Shown piece after piece: positions 23,412-35,582 of a DNA stretch of 64,000 nt (positions are counted from its first letter, which is position 1; each line of letters starts with the position of its first letter). The position numbers and the translations under genes are program-made. The stretch spans positions 157,224 through 221,223 of the forward strand of contig MNCI01022636.1 of the NCBI GenBank assembly GCA_015680685.1, given 5' to 3'. Source of the stretch: Gnetum montanum. Its lineage: Eukaryota > Streptophyta > Gnetopsida > Gnetales > Gnetaceae. The notes beneath the pieces were generated by a model. The model was not told the DNA's origin. It searched no databases and saw only the letters and a program-made list of their open reading frames with translations.

Positions 23412-23860
23412 AGATCATCTGCTATGATGTAAAACTGGCATAGATTGTTCGCTATGATATAAAATTGGCACAGATTATCTACTATGACATAAAACTGGTG
23501 TAGATCATCTGCTATGATGTAAAACTACCACAAATCATCTGCTATGATGTAAAACTGACATAAAGCATCCGCCATGATGTTAAACTAGCACAACATGTCC
23601 TTGGGCCATTACATAAAACTAGCACCCACAACATGGATTTCCATGTCCTTAAATTGGCCATCCCTCTTTCGCTATGATGTTAAACTAGCACAAAGGTCTA
23701 CTAGGACCTTAAAATAGCACATCGTGGTCTACTAGGACCTTAAACTAGCACAACATGGTCTTATTGGACATTAAATTAGGACCACGATCTGCTGGGACCT
23801 TAAACTAACACATTTGATGGTCTACCAAGACCTAAAAGTAGGTTCACAAGGCAACCCCTC
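23412..23860 (+). repeat. 30-bp tandem repeat after element E integrase
   Basis: Six consecutive 30-bp units occupy 23412-23591, with core CTATGATGTAAAACTGGCA; further degenerate units run to about 23860, where the core becomes CTAGGACCTTAAACTAGCAC. The array sits between the end of pol and the polypurine tract. Tat-lineage elements are known to carry tandem repeats in this region. Confidence 0.8.
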
Positions 23861-23944
23861 TGGTTCAACATACATGGCCTTGCGAAGAAGTGAGTGAGAA
23901 TGCTTTCCATCTTTTGTTACCTACCCAAGCCTCTTGAGTACCGT

Positions 23945-23953
23945 GAGGTGGGG
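23945..23953 (+). promoter_or_regulatory. polypurine tract of element E
   Basis: GAGGTGGGG directly followed by TGTTGTAG at 23954, the likely start of the 3' LTR. Its position after the 30-bp repeats and about 570 bp after the integrase end fits. Confidence 0.5.
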
Positions 23954-26088
23954 TGTTGTAGTTCTAGAATGAAATTCATGACATCAAGAAAACACCCTCT
24001 AGGACATTTGTAATGTCATCATCCCTGGCATCATACTGATCTTCTGGAGATGTCGTTTGACATCTTGCTGACCTTCCGGAGCTACTACAACCATCACTAA
24101 TCATCTTGGTCATAGCTCTCTTCATCAACACCTCCTGTTAAATTCCTAGCGCTACTGTGTCCTAACCATAATGTCTAAAGAGAGATGTTTGGCTATATAT
24201 GTTTACTTTCCTCTATAGATGTATGCTATTATAGTGATATGTCTATCCTCCAAATACACTTCGAGATCTAGAGAATTTTCTTTGTCTTCTCAACTTATAG
24301 GAACTCCTTGAAACTTCTCTATTTGGCACATAGAATGCATTTTCTTCCATGATCTCATCTTGTACTTTTAGTCTTAATTTTGTCATTGTAGTTCATGTTC
24401 TAGTGATCTTGTTTCTCTATTTGAAGTCCTTTCTTATGATCTTGCAGAACCACAATCATACAAATACATTTTCCATTTTCTATAAGGTTTTGACATACAA
24501 AAAGGTCACTAGTAAGTAAATTAGGAATTACTTATAGTCTTTATTTTGATGTTGTAACACTTACTTTTGATGTAACAGATGTTATAGGTGTATTTGTATA
24601 AAGAAAAAATATCTTAGAAGGTTAGGAATTAAGAAAATTTCCAAAAAGAACAAGAAGGGGTAAATAGACTTCATGTAAACTCCAAGATTCAAGAGGTAAA
24701 ATCCCCTGCAAAAAGTTATAAATAGAACTGTATCCCCTTTCATTGTAAATTTTCTTGCTTTTATATTTTGACTTGAAGTAAATAGAATCTCTCAATTCCT
24801 TCAATTCTTGAGTGTTTTATGTTCAATCTTTGTGTGCTTGGGGAAGCTCTCATAGCTTTCGCTTCATCTCTTTGCTCACATTATTGTAGCATTATCATCT
24901 TATTTGAGGAGTAAATACCTTCTCATAGTTTCTTCTTCCAAGTGATTTGAATCTTTACTCTCATAGTTTCTTTTAATTTCTTGCATTTTCACAAGATTAT
25001 TGCATGTCCATTGTAATTTCAATTTTCCTCAAGTTTCTGTAGTTAAATTCATGTATTCTTATGTTTCTAATGATTTTTGAAAGATTTTAGAATTTTTTTT
25101 ATGTTTTAATTCTATGGATTCACTTCACAATTTTAGATTCATGTCAAGTTTCAAGTTGTTATTTATGGAGTTTTTTCCTTTTCATGTAAGTTTGATGTAA
25201 AAGCATAAATCTCTATTTGCATGTCCTTATGTTAAGTTTATTTATATTTTTTATGTCCATTATAATGTTTTTAAGAGCATATGAAGTCATTTTTATTTAA
25301 ATTAAGAGTTTATGCTTGCTCATGCTAGTTTTGTACTTTCAGCATTCATAAGTAGAATTCTAGACTAAATTGTTATTTTTATTGTAATTACAACAAGCTT
25401 CATCATGTTGATCGATGGTAAAACATGTTATCAATCATAATTTATCATGTTTGAGTCTCATTTATTCTTAAATTATTATTAAAGGTTAGTTTTAGCATTG
25501 TTCTCTATTTCCTATAGGTTCACAACTCAAATACAAGTTCACCATGAATCATGATATACACAGAAATATATCTAGGTGACTATGACTTTACCATGATTCA
25601 TAGTGAGGACCAAAACTTTATCATGATTCATGATGCTTAACGATGATTTCATCATGATCAATGATACTCAACCACAATTTTACCATTACCTTTGATGCTT
25701 GAACATGACCTTACCATGACTTGTGGTCCACTTATGGTTTATTTATGGGAAAAATTAAAGTATTAAGAAGGTACTATAGAGGTTAGAACATTCACCACAA
25801 CCCAACCACAACTTGTGGAAAATTTGTGATATTTTCAAACCTAATTTCTCCTTATTTAAGGTATATCATAGCCTGTGATGGGCTTATGATAAACTAACAT
25901 GAATTAATCATGAAACATGATCAATAATAATGATCCATGATTTGCGATCATAACTCATGATATTACATATTATGACCTTCAACCAACTCATGATCAAGTT
26001 ATGGTGGTAAACAATGACTACTGTCAAGTTAGAATTTCTACTACTATAGTATTATAGGATACTTATTCTACTACCATCCTCTAACAAG
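23954..26088 (+). other. LTR-type sequence between elements E and F, limits unresolved
   Basis: No coding match in 2.1 kb. The left end should be E's 3' LTR and the right end (up to the primer site at 26089) the 5' LTR of copia element F. A TATA-like TTATAAATAG lies at about 24717. 25540-25980 is unusually rich in overlapping CATGATTCATGAT-like words. The boundary between the two LTRs was not found because no second copy of either was recognised. Confidence 0.35.
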
Positions 26089-26100
26089 TGGTATTAAAGC
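26089..26100 (+). promoter_or_regulatory. primer-binding site of copia element F
   Basis: TGGTATTAAAGC, ten of twelve bases matching the initiator-Met primer site TGGTATCAGAGC used by most plant Ty1/copia elements. A copia gag begins shortly downstream. Confidence 0.65.
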
Positions 26101-26129
26101 TAAGAAGTTGTTGATCATAAGGTAAATAA

Positions 26130-27060
26130 AATAGCATCCAAAGATATTTCCAGTTATTCCATTATTCTTAATTAATCTCAAGATTTTTATTATTAGTTTC
26201 ATTTGGTCAAGTCACTATTTCAAATTAATGAGTGTTGGTTTTATTTCTACAATGATCTAGTAATTTCTTCAAATGTTAATGCTCTAAGTAGAAAATAATG
26301 AAGGGAATTCATTAGAGATGCTAAGATAAACATTTTTTCTAAGATGATTATTTAAAAAGTTATACTAACATCCTTGGGGCCAAAATTGTAATTGAAAATC
26401 ATTAAATACAATCTTAGGATTATTTTAAAGAGTAGTATAAGGAAAATGAGACCAATAAAAATATTAAAGAGTTAAAAGTATAGGTAGAGTTTGAGAACAT
26501 GAAGGTCCAAGAATGTGAACTTGAACATTTTGTTGAAAATATCACTTCATATCTTAGGAATCTTGAAGAGTATAATTGTAATTACTCCATGTACCAAAAG
26601 GTGCTAAAATTCATGACAATTTTATATGATATGTATAGGTTTATCAATGTCATTGAAATCATAGTCCAGATAAAAGACTTCTCTACTTACACTTTGGATG
26701 AACTTGTATGAAGCCTCAAAGCTTTATAACAATAGAAAATATTCTTATCATTAAGAAAAGATAATGTCTATGTAACTTAAAATTCTCCAATAGGTAGAGT
26801 TTAAGGAAGAAGAAAAAGAAAAAGAGAAAATTCCAAAAGACTAAAGCATCATCTCAAGAGAGGTTTTCATCAAATTTCAAAGGTAGAGAAAGAGGCATAA
26901 GAGGAAGAAGAGGACGTATAAGAACCAACTTCTAACATAGTAGTAACATCTTTAAAACATATTTAAAAATTTCATGATGTAACATTTGTAACAAAAAATA
27001 TCACATGGATGAAATGTGTTGGTGAAAAATGGGGTTACAGAACCTCATCATTTAAGAAGG
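26130..27060 (+). pseudogene. element F gag
   Basis: The best-kept part is an open frame at 26499-26711 with VENITSYLRNLEEYNCNYS and DFSTYTLDELV, matching the conserved helix-rich gag core of plant copia elements. A basic RGRERGIRGRRGRIR-like stretch follows at about 26880-26920. A complete CCHC zinc knuckle, CNICNKKYHMDEMC (spacing C-2-C-4-H-4-C), is encoded at 26978-27019. These domains are in different frames, so the gene is broken. Confidence 0.75.
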
Positions 27061-28080
27061 AAACAATCAAGCACAACAAGATGATTCTTCATTAGCCCAA
27101 GATTAGGGTAGGCAAGTAGATGATGGCCCTAATACTAATTTTTTTGCTTTCTACATATCCAATAAAATTAGTCCTTATAAATGAATAATTAATAGTGTGA
27201 TAATCATATGACTTCTCATAAAGAATGTTTCATAGAGTAGAAAGATGATAACAGTCTTGGATCAATTAAAGTAGCTGATTAAGCTTATTGCAAAATTGAA
27301 TACATTAGAAAGATTTAAATTGTTCTTAATAATTAGCTTCCAATCAAAGTGTGTGATGTATTTCATGTATCTTAATTTTCTAATTCTATCCTATGAATTG
27401 ATAAAATGTCAGGAAAAGGTAATAATATTATCTTTGAGAATGATGAATGCATCATCTTAAATGACCATGATCTAGTAGTAAATATTTCTTTGTTCAAATA
27501 TTAGATATATTATTATAGAGTAATGTACTCCACTCATGTAAATCAAACTCAAGAATCCTCAAAGCATAACAAGGAAAAATTATGTCATTGGAGTCTTGTT
27601 CATGTCTCCTACTCCAACCTTCATAAGCTCATCAAGAATCAAACATCTTTTATAGTCAAGTTTTAAGAAGCATCTCAAAATGTATGTGATTCATGTCAAA
27701 AGGGAAATAAGAAGACACTTCCACATTATCTTTAGATTGAAACTTCGTAAATGTTATGGGTCCAATGGTCACCATTTTGTATGAAGAAGGTAAATATTTA
27801 TTGATGGTTATTGATGATTTCTCTAGGTACACATGGATGTACATCCTACATTCCAAAGATGAAGTATTTGATGTCTTTCAAAATCTTAGGAAATTTGTGG
27901 AGAATATCCTTGATTTAAAAGTTAAATTCATAAAAAATGGTAAAGGAGGTAAATTTATAAATAATCATTTTGATGAAATTTGTAATAATTATGGAACCTC
28001 AAATTAAATAAAATATGGGTCTGAAACATAAATTAATTGAGTGGTTAAAAGGAAGAATTATATGATCCAAGAGATCTATA
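27061..28080 (+). pseudogene. element F protease trace and integrase
   Basis: Near 27180-27230 a broken protease-like segment ends in NHMTSHKECF, as in copia proteases, but the D-S/T-G-A site is not intact. The pre-integrase motif HWSLVHVSYSNLHKL and VCDSCQKGNKKTLP follow (about 27575-27715). The core is an 83-codon open frame (27756-28007) with VIDDFSRYTWMYIL (first catalytic Asp). IKNGKGGKF stands where the family has SDNGGEF, so the second Asp is lost. Confidence 0.75.
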
Positions 28081-28559
28081 GATATTTGTTGAAGCATTCC
28101 TTCCTCCCTAATTTCTATTAGAATGAGGTAGTCCACATATTCACTTATATATTAAGTAGGCTCACTATGTCTTCCATATATGAGAAAAAATCCTATGAAC
28201 TATTGTATAATAAGTTGTCAAATATCTCTCATCTCAAAGTCTTTGAATCTATATGCTATGTAAAGATCCTTAATACTCTTGCATGGAAGCTAGATGGTAG
28301 AGGGAAGAGGTGTGACTTTCTTTGATATGATTCTAGGAGAAGTAACTACAAGTTCTTTAAATCACTTGAGAAGTAACATATATCAAGGAGTATAATTTTT
28401 GATCAAAAAACCTTAGCATTTCACTCCTACAACCATGAATAAGACAAGAAGAAGACCAAAGAGGCTTGTGAGTCAAGACCATGAATGGAGAAGGACCATT
28501 TTTCATTATGAATTATAGATAGTAACTTCAAAAGAAGGTGCATAATAAGAAACAAAAAA

Positions 28560-29340
28560 TATAATGTTGCCTATTCAACCTTAATTAATGAATCATAAGG
28601 TATGAGTCAAGTCTTAAAAATCAAAGAATAAAAGAATACAATGTAAAAATAGTATGAATCAATCATGTAGAATAACACATGATTATTAGTGGACAAACCA
28701 AAGCATAATAAGTTTATTGATAGTAACTAGGTGTGTAAAATAAAATTTTATAAACACTAAAAAATTTCTACTCATAATGCAAGGTTGTTATCAAGGAGAT
28801 TTAATCAAAAGAATTACATTAACTATGAAGAAATCTTTACCATTGTTGCAAGATTCAAAACTATCAAGCCCATGATCTTCATATTAAACCATATCAAAGT
28901 TAAAATGTATCAAATGAATGTCAATTAAATCTTCTTCAATGATATGCTAGAAGAATTCTACATTCTCCAATTAAAAGTGTTTGAAATTCAAGTCTAAGAA
29001 ACAAAAGTATGCAAGCTACACAAGGCTCTCTATGTACTTAATTAAGATCCAAGAGCTTGATTCCATAGAATAAATGATTTTATTCTTAAGAGTGAATACT
29101 AAAGTTTTATGTTTGAGCCTACTGTCTACTTCAAGCATGTAGGAATTAATGTAATTTTAGTTTCTCTATATGTTAATAACTTGCTCTTTCTATCTGGCTC
29201 TAAAAAATTAATTTCAAACTTTAGGAAGGACATGAAAGAAGAATTTGAGATGAAGGATCTAGGAGTACTAAGATACTTCTAAAAAACCCATGTATAGAAA
29301 GACAATAATTCATTAAATATTCATAAAAAAATATGCTTAA
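28560..29340 (+). pseudogene. element F reverse transcriptase
   Basis: Copia RT remnants: NYEEIFTIVARFKTIKPMIF (about 28820-28880), FNDMLEEFYILQLK, the catalytic box LYVNNLLFLSGSKK at about 29166-29207 where both Asp codons of YVDD have become Asn (29175-29180), and MKEEFEMKDLGVLRYF (about 29234-29281). The latter two motifs are diagnostic for Ty1/copia. Catalytically dead. Confidence 0.8.
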
Positions 29341-29559
29341 AACATCATAAAAATATATGGCCTAAAAGATGCAAGAATAGGCATCAATCTACTCCCTCCA
29401 AACCTTAAACTCTAATTCAGAGACAAAAGTTCCTTGGTTTATGGTTCTATCTATAGAAGCATGATAAGATTCTTAAGGTTTCTTTATCATTCAAAGATTT
29501 TTACTGAATTTTTGGATCCTATCTTTCAGGTTCCATGAAAGAACCTATACTTAGCCAAT

Positions 29560-30060
29560 GAATTCCCATAATCATTTCTTGACATATGTAAAGGGACCAT
29601 GGATTTTGCCATAAAAGTTGTCAAATGTGATGAAAACTTCTATGCAATTTATGATGCTTATTTCTATGGATATATTCAAGAAAGAAAGTCTACATTAGGT
29701 TCAATAATATTTCATGGGGCCAAAACCCATATATTTGAGTAGCAATAAGCAAAATTATTGAGCTTTATCATCACATGAGGCTAAATTTATTATAGTGGTA
29801 TATTACATACAACATATTTTGTGGCTCAAGAAGCTCTTCATTCAACTAGGCTTAAAAGTAATTTTTTCCATTAAGCTTATGGTAGATAACACATCAATAA
29901 TTCAACTCTCAAAGAAGAATGTCCTCACAAAATGTCCAACCATGTTAACATTAAAGACTACTTCACCAAGCATGAAGTAAAGGAGGGTAATATCTTATCC
30001 AAGTATGTGTCTACTCAAGATTAATTGGTTGATTTCCTTATAGCATATAATTTGATTTAT
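29560..30060 (+). pseudogene. element F RNase H
   Basis: Readable in shifting frames are CDENFYAIYDAYFYGYIQER (about 29618-29680), KSTLGSIIFHGAKTHIFE, an LSSHEAKFI-like segment, and HEVKEGNILSKYVSTQD followed by LVDFL (about 29970-30035). This order and wording match the C-terminal RNase H of plant copia polyproteins. The domain closes the element's coding region. Frame breaks lie near 29740 and 29790. Confidence 0.7.
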
Positions 30061-30139
30061 CTATTTTTTGGTGACACTTTGGACTCCCTTCCTATCAGCA
30101 AAGTTGCAATCCCTAACTCAGTATCAAAAATTACTTAGG

Positions 30140-31062
30140 TAGGGGTTCTTTGAAACTTGAGTTTAATTGTTTGCTGGTCTCTAGAAACACCAAGGCCTCG
30201 ATACCTCCAAATAAGGCTCAATGGTTGTATGAGCAATGTGTTTTTAGATTTACACTTAATATAAATCTTATACTATCTTAATTTTTTAATAGAAAATTAT
30301 ATTTTAATAAGGATTCAAATTTCAAAACACTATTCTATAAGCCAAAATATTTTTTAACTTCATCAAAGCAACTTAGCACATACGTTGTTAATCATAAGCT
30401 ATCTATACCAATCATTACTTTCATTGAATGCTTAGAAAAAATCCTACAAATCTACTACCAATCTTTCCTAGAGAAATTCCACAAGAAGAACTAGAAATAG
30501 AGCAAGATCCAATGGGTTTATCATATAAAATAGTATGATTGGATGAGATATTAAACATTAAATTGAGATATCACCAATATGAAAGACCACTTTGAAATAT
30601 GAAGTTATTCTAATTAATCAATAACAAAAAAATTACTAAATTCTTGGTTATAACAGGTAATTAAAATAATTCCAAGGAAAAGAAGTGCAAGATACGCTAT
30701 CATTTTACCAATATCTATGAAACAATGATAAAAAGAAAAAATAAACGTAACTTACAAATCAGAGACAAAAGCTAAAAGAAATCTTACTTAAAATTTCCAT
30801 TATAAAATCAATAGTATGTTTAATATTTTTTCTTCTTTTGGCCCCTTTGCATCCTTTTTTATTTTTTTTATAGAAAGGCCTTGCATTTATATAGCAAGAA
30901 ATGAGGCCTCTAGTTTAGATAATTGATCTCTTTTGGTATTGGCCAAATCTACAAATTCAATGGTCTTTGCATTGGCTTGATCCAAAGGTTCCTTTATACC
31001 TTTAATTACATTAATATTGGTCAAAATTATTTCTTCTTGTTCTTTCATTGCCATTAGCGCAT
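30140..31062 (-). repeat. diverged fragment of an A-family LTR
   Basis: The phrases TTGCTGGTCTCTAGAAACAC (about 30171) and ACTAGAAATAGAGCAAGATC (about 30491), and text around 30830-30900, follow the same order as 919-2150 in element A, with many substitutions and gaps. It lies right after the copia pol of F and probably destroyed F's 3' LTR. No internal A sequence follows, so it is a solo or truncated LTR. Confidence 0.55.
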
Positions 31063-32235
31063 TGAAACACCCAAGGAAAATTCATGTGACAACCCATACG
31101 CAAAATTTCTGTAATTTAGTGAAAAGATAAAGGTATATGCAATTACCTTATTTTCCAAAAAAGTGTTACATTATGATCCTATATTAATATAATTTAAGGT
31201 ATATTTAATATAAAATATGAGATGTGTAGCCTATACATTGTAAATCTCATACATCCTAGCTTGTGGAGGCTAAATAATGTTTCACAAGCTATAACTACCT
31301 TATATTCTAGCCTATGCAAGTTCTAGGTTCCAAGTATTCTATCTTGTGAGGATTAAAGGTTGCTTCTAGAACTACAAAATTTGATATTTCAATTCCACAA
31401 ACTGAGTCGTACAATTGCCCATGTTGGATGACCTATGACCACAAGATGTGATATTTTGGTTTTAACTTCATATGTTGGCGATCCCAGTTCCACATGCTAG
31501 GAAACGTGTGGAGGTAATGTATGGGATAGGAAAATTAGCTATAATTTCTCACACATTGTAGAAAGGCATTTTGAACATGGTAGAATTTGCCGAAAATCTG
31601 TTAACAATCATGGAAAAATTATTTAGTAGCAAATCAAGGATCCATGACCTATTTAAACAAGAAATTGTCTCATGGAAAGGACTTTTTGGGAAAATTTTCA
31701 ATTGGCCTGAATATTAGACTTTTAGAGTGGTGAAAATACCCAAGAGCTAGTAACCACTTTCTTCCTAGCATAGATCAAAGTAGTAGATCAATTAGTGATG
31801 AGCAAATTTAAAAAGGTAGATTATACAAAATACTTGAGGATAGATCTAGCTGTAGAACATATCCCACTAGCTATATTGAGTTGCATGCATTTTTTCCTTG
31901 AGCTCTTGGGAAGTAAATCCTCAAAACTTATATTCTCTAAGCTTTGTTTCTATGAATTTTTCTTCATTTTAGTACAGGTTTGTAGTTTCATTTGTTTGCC
32001 ACATTTTTCTTTACATTTCTCTATGCTCATATCCAACATGTAAACTCACTTTTCATATGCTACAAATTTTTATTACACACATTGATAATGAATTTATAAG
32101 TCATTGAGTAATTGAAAAAAATTTCTATGTTTCTTCAGATCCTTTTTGCATGCCTTGTGAATCTGAAGTTAAAACTATTTCTACTCTAAAACTTTTGGCT
32201 ATCCAGCAATAAATTTTTTAGATGCTACAATTTTC
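31063..32235 (+). repeat. G-family LTR, plus orientation
   Basis: The start TGAAACACCCAAGG followed by AATTCATGTGACAA resembles the G LTR at 50421. Text around 31715-31860 is loosely related to 50900-51090. It ends before a primer-like site at 32236. It is more diverged than the other G copies, so the assignment is moderate. Confidence 0.45.
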
Positions 32236-32254
32236 TAGTGCTAAAAGCAGGACC
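32236..32254 (+). promoter_or_regulatory. primer-like site after plus-oriented G LTR
   Basis: TAGTGCTAAAAGCAGGACC followed by TTTGC. The inverted counterpart at 34482-34500 reads TAGTACTAGAAGGAGGGCC followed by TTTGC. The two therefore face each other. Confidence 0.45.
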
Positions 32255-33800
32255 TTTGCTTAACTTTTTCACTAAACCTAATTCCAATTTTTTCCATCAA
32301 GCTATCATAGGATGGTGTTGGTTATCTTGGATCATAGGCTCATTGGTAGTGGAAAGAGACACCCTAATGACAAATGGTTTTTTGGGAGGCATATGTGGTG
32401 GTATCCTTATGACAAAACTAGTTCTTGAACTAGATGAAGTTGAAGCCCTTTCATCACAAGGGGATATCCAAACAATAAATGAATCCCCAATAGGTTTATA
32501 GTTATTATTAACATTGAACATAGTAATGGAATAGCGGTCATTATTAGCATTTACCAAGTCATTGTATAGTTGCATGTTATAGTTCTAGGACCTAACTGAG
32601 TTGGATGTATCTATGACTAAATCAACACTATCTATCATTTTATGAAAATCATCTTTTAAATCCAAGAAAAAGTTATTTTCATGGCTAAGTATCTAATGGT
32701 AATGTTAGAATCAGTCTAGTTTAAAGTATTTGGGCACAGGTGGATCATCCTTTGTGGCTACAGTGGAGTCTTTAGAAATCTCACATAAGCAATCATGCAT
32801 CTTACGAGGGTTCTCTATTAGTTTTTTGTATTGGATATGGTTACTCTTGAGAAACTAATCAAGAAGCTTGAATGATTTTATGGGTAATTTTATGTATTTA
32901 TATCAATCCTTCTTTTCAAAATTTGGCCTAGGAGGGTTAGATGTGGAAGCACCTAATATTGATGTTTTAGCAATGGTGGCAAGGGCCTTTGGTTGCATGG
33001 TCTTTGATCCTTATGTTATGTTTTTTCTTTGTCAACAATGGTCATGACTTCATGGTTCAATTTTTTCTTACTCTTATATTTTGTTGTATGTTGGCTATTG
33101 TACATTATGTATGTTGGATCATTACTAGCTTCTGTGGCATCATCTATGTTTTTAATTTAGGCAAGCTTGGTTAAGTAATTGTGGCATCTTCTATGTTTTT
33201 AATTTAGGTAGGCTTGGTGAACTACTATAATGGGTGTTAAGATGGGTGTTAGGATGAACATGGTAGGGAAGAAGGAAGAAGACTAAGGAGCTTGGTTCAT
33301 AGAGGACACATGAGTTGTGGAGTTAGAGATGATTGCTTATGGAGTTAACTATTGGTAAATATTTCCTATGAATGTGTTCAATTCATTCTTTGCTTCAAAC
33401 CCATCTTGGTCCTCTTGGTCTTGGTCTAAGCTAATCTCTTCACTCACCTTGTCAATGTCCACTAGTTATGTTAGCATGAATGTATGAAAGTGCATTAGTT
33501 CAATTTGGTCAGAAGCCGAGGAAATATACTCTTTCCTATTTTTATGGATGATCTTGAATTGATGTTTGGACTCTAATTTGATATGTGGGATGACAAGGAT
33601 AGCTTGGATCTTAGTGAAAATGAAGTTATAGTACTCATTAATATTTTCATAATCTAGATTTTGGCCCCTCCACGTAAGGAATTATCTATGTTCTACCACT
33701 GTCAAATCCTTGGGATCATAAATAAAAATGGATTCTTGATTAGAGGACATTTGTATGAAGTTGTATGGTAACATGGTGGAATGACTAAATGGCATAAGAG
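32250..33800 (-). pseudogene. unrecognised minus-strand coding remnant between inverted G LTRs
   Basis: Read from 33800 leftwards there is a long, mostly open protein-like text with few stops. Segments include SIFIYDPKDLTVVEHR (about 33735-33690), a FKIIHKNRKEYISSASDQIE stretch (about 33560-33500), an acidic EEISLDQDQEDQDGFE stretch (about 33445-33395), and KMHDCLCEISKDSTVATKDD (about 32805-32745). An open frame of 92 codons (32575-32297) has a Pro-rich centre, PPHMPPKKPF. The position after a primer site and leader suggests a gag-like first ORF of the G family. No family was recognised and no zinc knuckle is evident. Confidence 0.45.
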
Positions 33801-34481
33801 GTGTAAGGACAATGTATGAAAGTCCTAACTTATAAACTCTAATGTGTAGGAGTTTCAAGTTGTGAAAATCTCAATGGATAAGCTAAGCTTGCATTAAGCT
33901 AACTTGTAAAATGTAATAAGCTAACTTATAAATTGTAATAAGATAAATTATAAAAGTTAAAAATTTTTAAAGTGGCAAAGTATGTAGAGTTTCAACTTAT
34001 GAAACTCCCATGTATTAATTGCAATTGCAATGAAAAATTAAAAATTAAAAATTTCTCATAAAATTTTCTAATGTTTAGCTATGTTGGAAAAGTAGAAAAT
34101 GGGCTTCAATGTGTGCAACCAAACATAATAAAATTACAAGGTGTAGGTGCAGGAAATAAGGTAACCAATATGTATAACAACTAAAAAAATCAAATTTTAA
34201 ACTTCCTAGGGAAGGGAGTTGAGGCGGTGGTGTGCATTGCAATGATTGAAATTATTTTTTTTTAAAAAAATTATATATTTGTAGGAAAGAGGGACAACAC
34301 TACAACTATGTTATGAAAATGTAATGGGAAAATTCATTTTAAGCTGAAAATTTATTTTAGTTTTATATATTGGAGTTTTGGAAAATCCAAAACAATTTTT
34401 GATGTATTAAATATGTTGACAAGAAATGGCAGAAATAGGCAATGGATTGGAGGATAGGTTTTGAGAAATAATTCAGGCAAA
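33801..34481 (-). other. untranslated leader of the minus-strand G element
   Basis: AT-rich and non-coding, with repeated GCTAACTTATAAA-like words near 33890-33950. It lies between the primer site and the presumed first ORF. Confidence 0.4.
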
Positions 34482-34500
34482 GGCCCTCCTTCTAGTACTA
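34482..34500 (-). promoter_or_regulatory. primer-binding site of minus-strand G element
   Basis: The minus strand reads TAGTACTAGAAGGAGGGCC, the same class of site as elements A, B and E, with TGG mutated to TAG. The LTR end lies 10 nt further right. Confidence 0.5.
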
Positions 34501-34510
34501 GAAACTCTAA

Positions 34511-35582
34511 TGACTGGAAAATTTGGTGCTAGAAAATCAAAAATCCTAGTGTAGAAAAGTTTAACCCTAGATCCAACAAGCCTTGAAAAAGGATCCGAAG
34601 TATCTCAAATGATCTTGTCAATCAATTTAGGACTTATATGTCTGTTATTTAATGTGATAAAATAAAGGACAAGAAAAATGGTTAAAAAAATGTATAGAGA
34701 GAAAGGAAAAAATGAAAAAGCAAGTAATCACTGAAAAGTTTTATTTTAATCACTTTGATAAATAAAATGTTGGAAATAAAAGTTCGAAAACTATTGATTA
34801 TGGGTTTTGAAAACTTGGGAAATATAAGAATATCTTTGACTTTTGATGAAGATTGAAAGATGCATTCTACTACAATATTCATACAAATATGCTTTTGAAC
34901 TTTAGTTTTCATTGATTTTCTCTACTATGATAGTCTACATTGGTTGAGAAATAGCTATGGAATTTTAAATTTTTGCTCTACTCTAAAAGTATCTAGTCCT
35001 ATTGAAGGAAAAATGATTCAAAATTCCTTAAAATGATGCAAAATTTTGCTTAAATAGGCTGTGAATTTTTTTATTTTTTATTAATATAATTTTTCCATGA
35101 CTTCTAACTAATTTGACCACATTTTGGAAGCTTTTGATTGCGCTCATCTACAACATATCATACACCAACATCGTTGACATTTTTGGGCTGAAATACCAAT
35201 GTATTTGACACTTTCTACCATCCAAAATTACAGCCTATGAACCACCAATGTATTCAGCCTTTCTTGCCAAATTTGATGTCACATTTGGGCTATTTTCATG
35301 GCCCAAACTTGAATGTGTATGCCATCAAATGTTTTGGCTTTTTGTTGCCAATTTTTGTAACATATTAGCATTTTGAGCCTGAAATTTACAACTTGTAGGT
35401 TATAAAATTCATTTTACATATGAGAAATTATATGAAAATTTGCATGAATAATTCTTTGGGGTAAGTTTTTTTATAGAAAAATAGATAAGTGTCTTAACCT
35501 TTAAATTTCCATCAAATTACAATGCAAATTCTTGGCTACTAGGCTTCTTATGCATAATATAAATTTTTTTTGTCATGTTTCA
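34511..35582 (-). repeat. G-family LTR, minus orientation
   Basis: On the minus strand it starts TGAAACATGAC at 35582 and ends near TCCAGTCA at 34511. It is collinear with 50421-51221 read on the plus strand (shared landmarks: CCATGAAAATAGCCCA, a paired TTGGTGG/TTGGTGT, and a TAGAA(T/C)(G/A)CATCTT word). 34570-34690 also matches 63505-63620. Confidence 0.65.

Larger units (their letters stand above)
26089..30060 (+). mobile_element. element F: decayed Ty1/copia retrotransposon internal region
   Basis: From left to right: Met-type primer site, gag with zinc knuckle, protease trace, integrase, RT and RNase H. Integrase before RT is the Ty1/copia order. Stops and frameshifts average well over one per 100 codons. 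The 3' LTR is not recognisable because an A-type LTR fragment begins at about 30140. Confidence 0.8.

Noticed and set aside
33130-33215. Repeated CATC.TCTATGTTTTTAATTT words, about 49 bp apart, as an array
   Set aside because: Only two copies, a simple local duplication.
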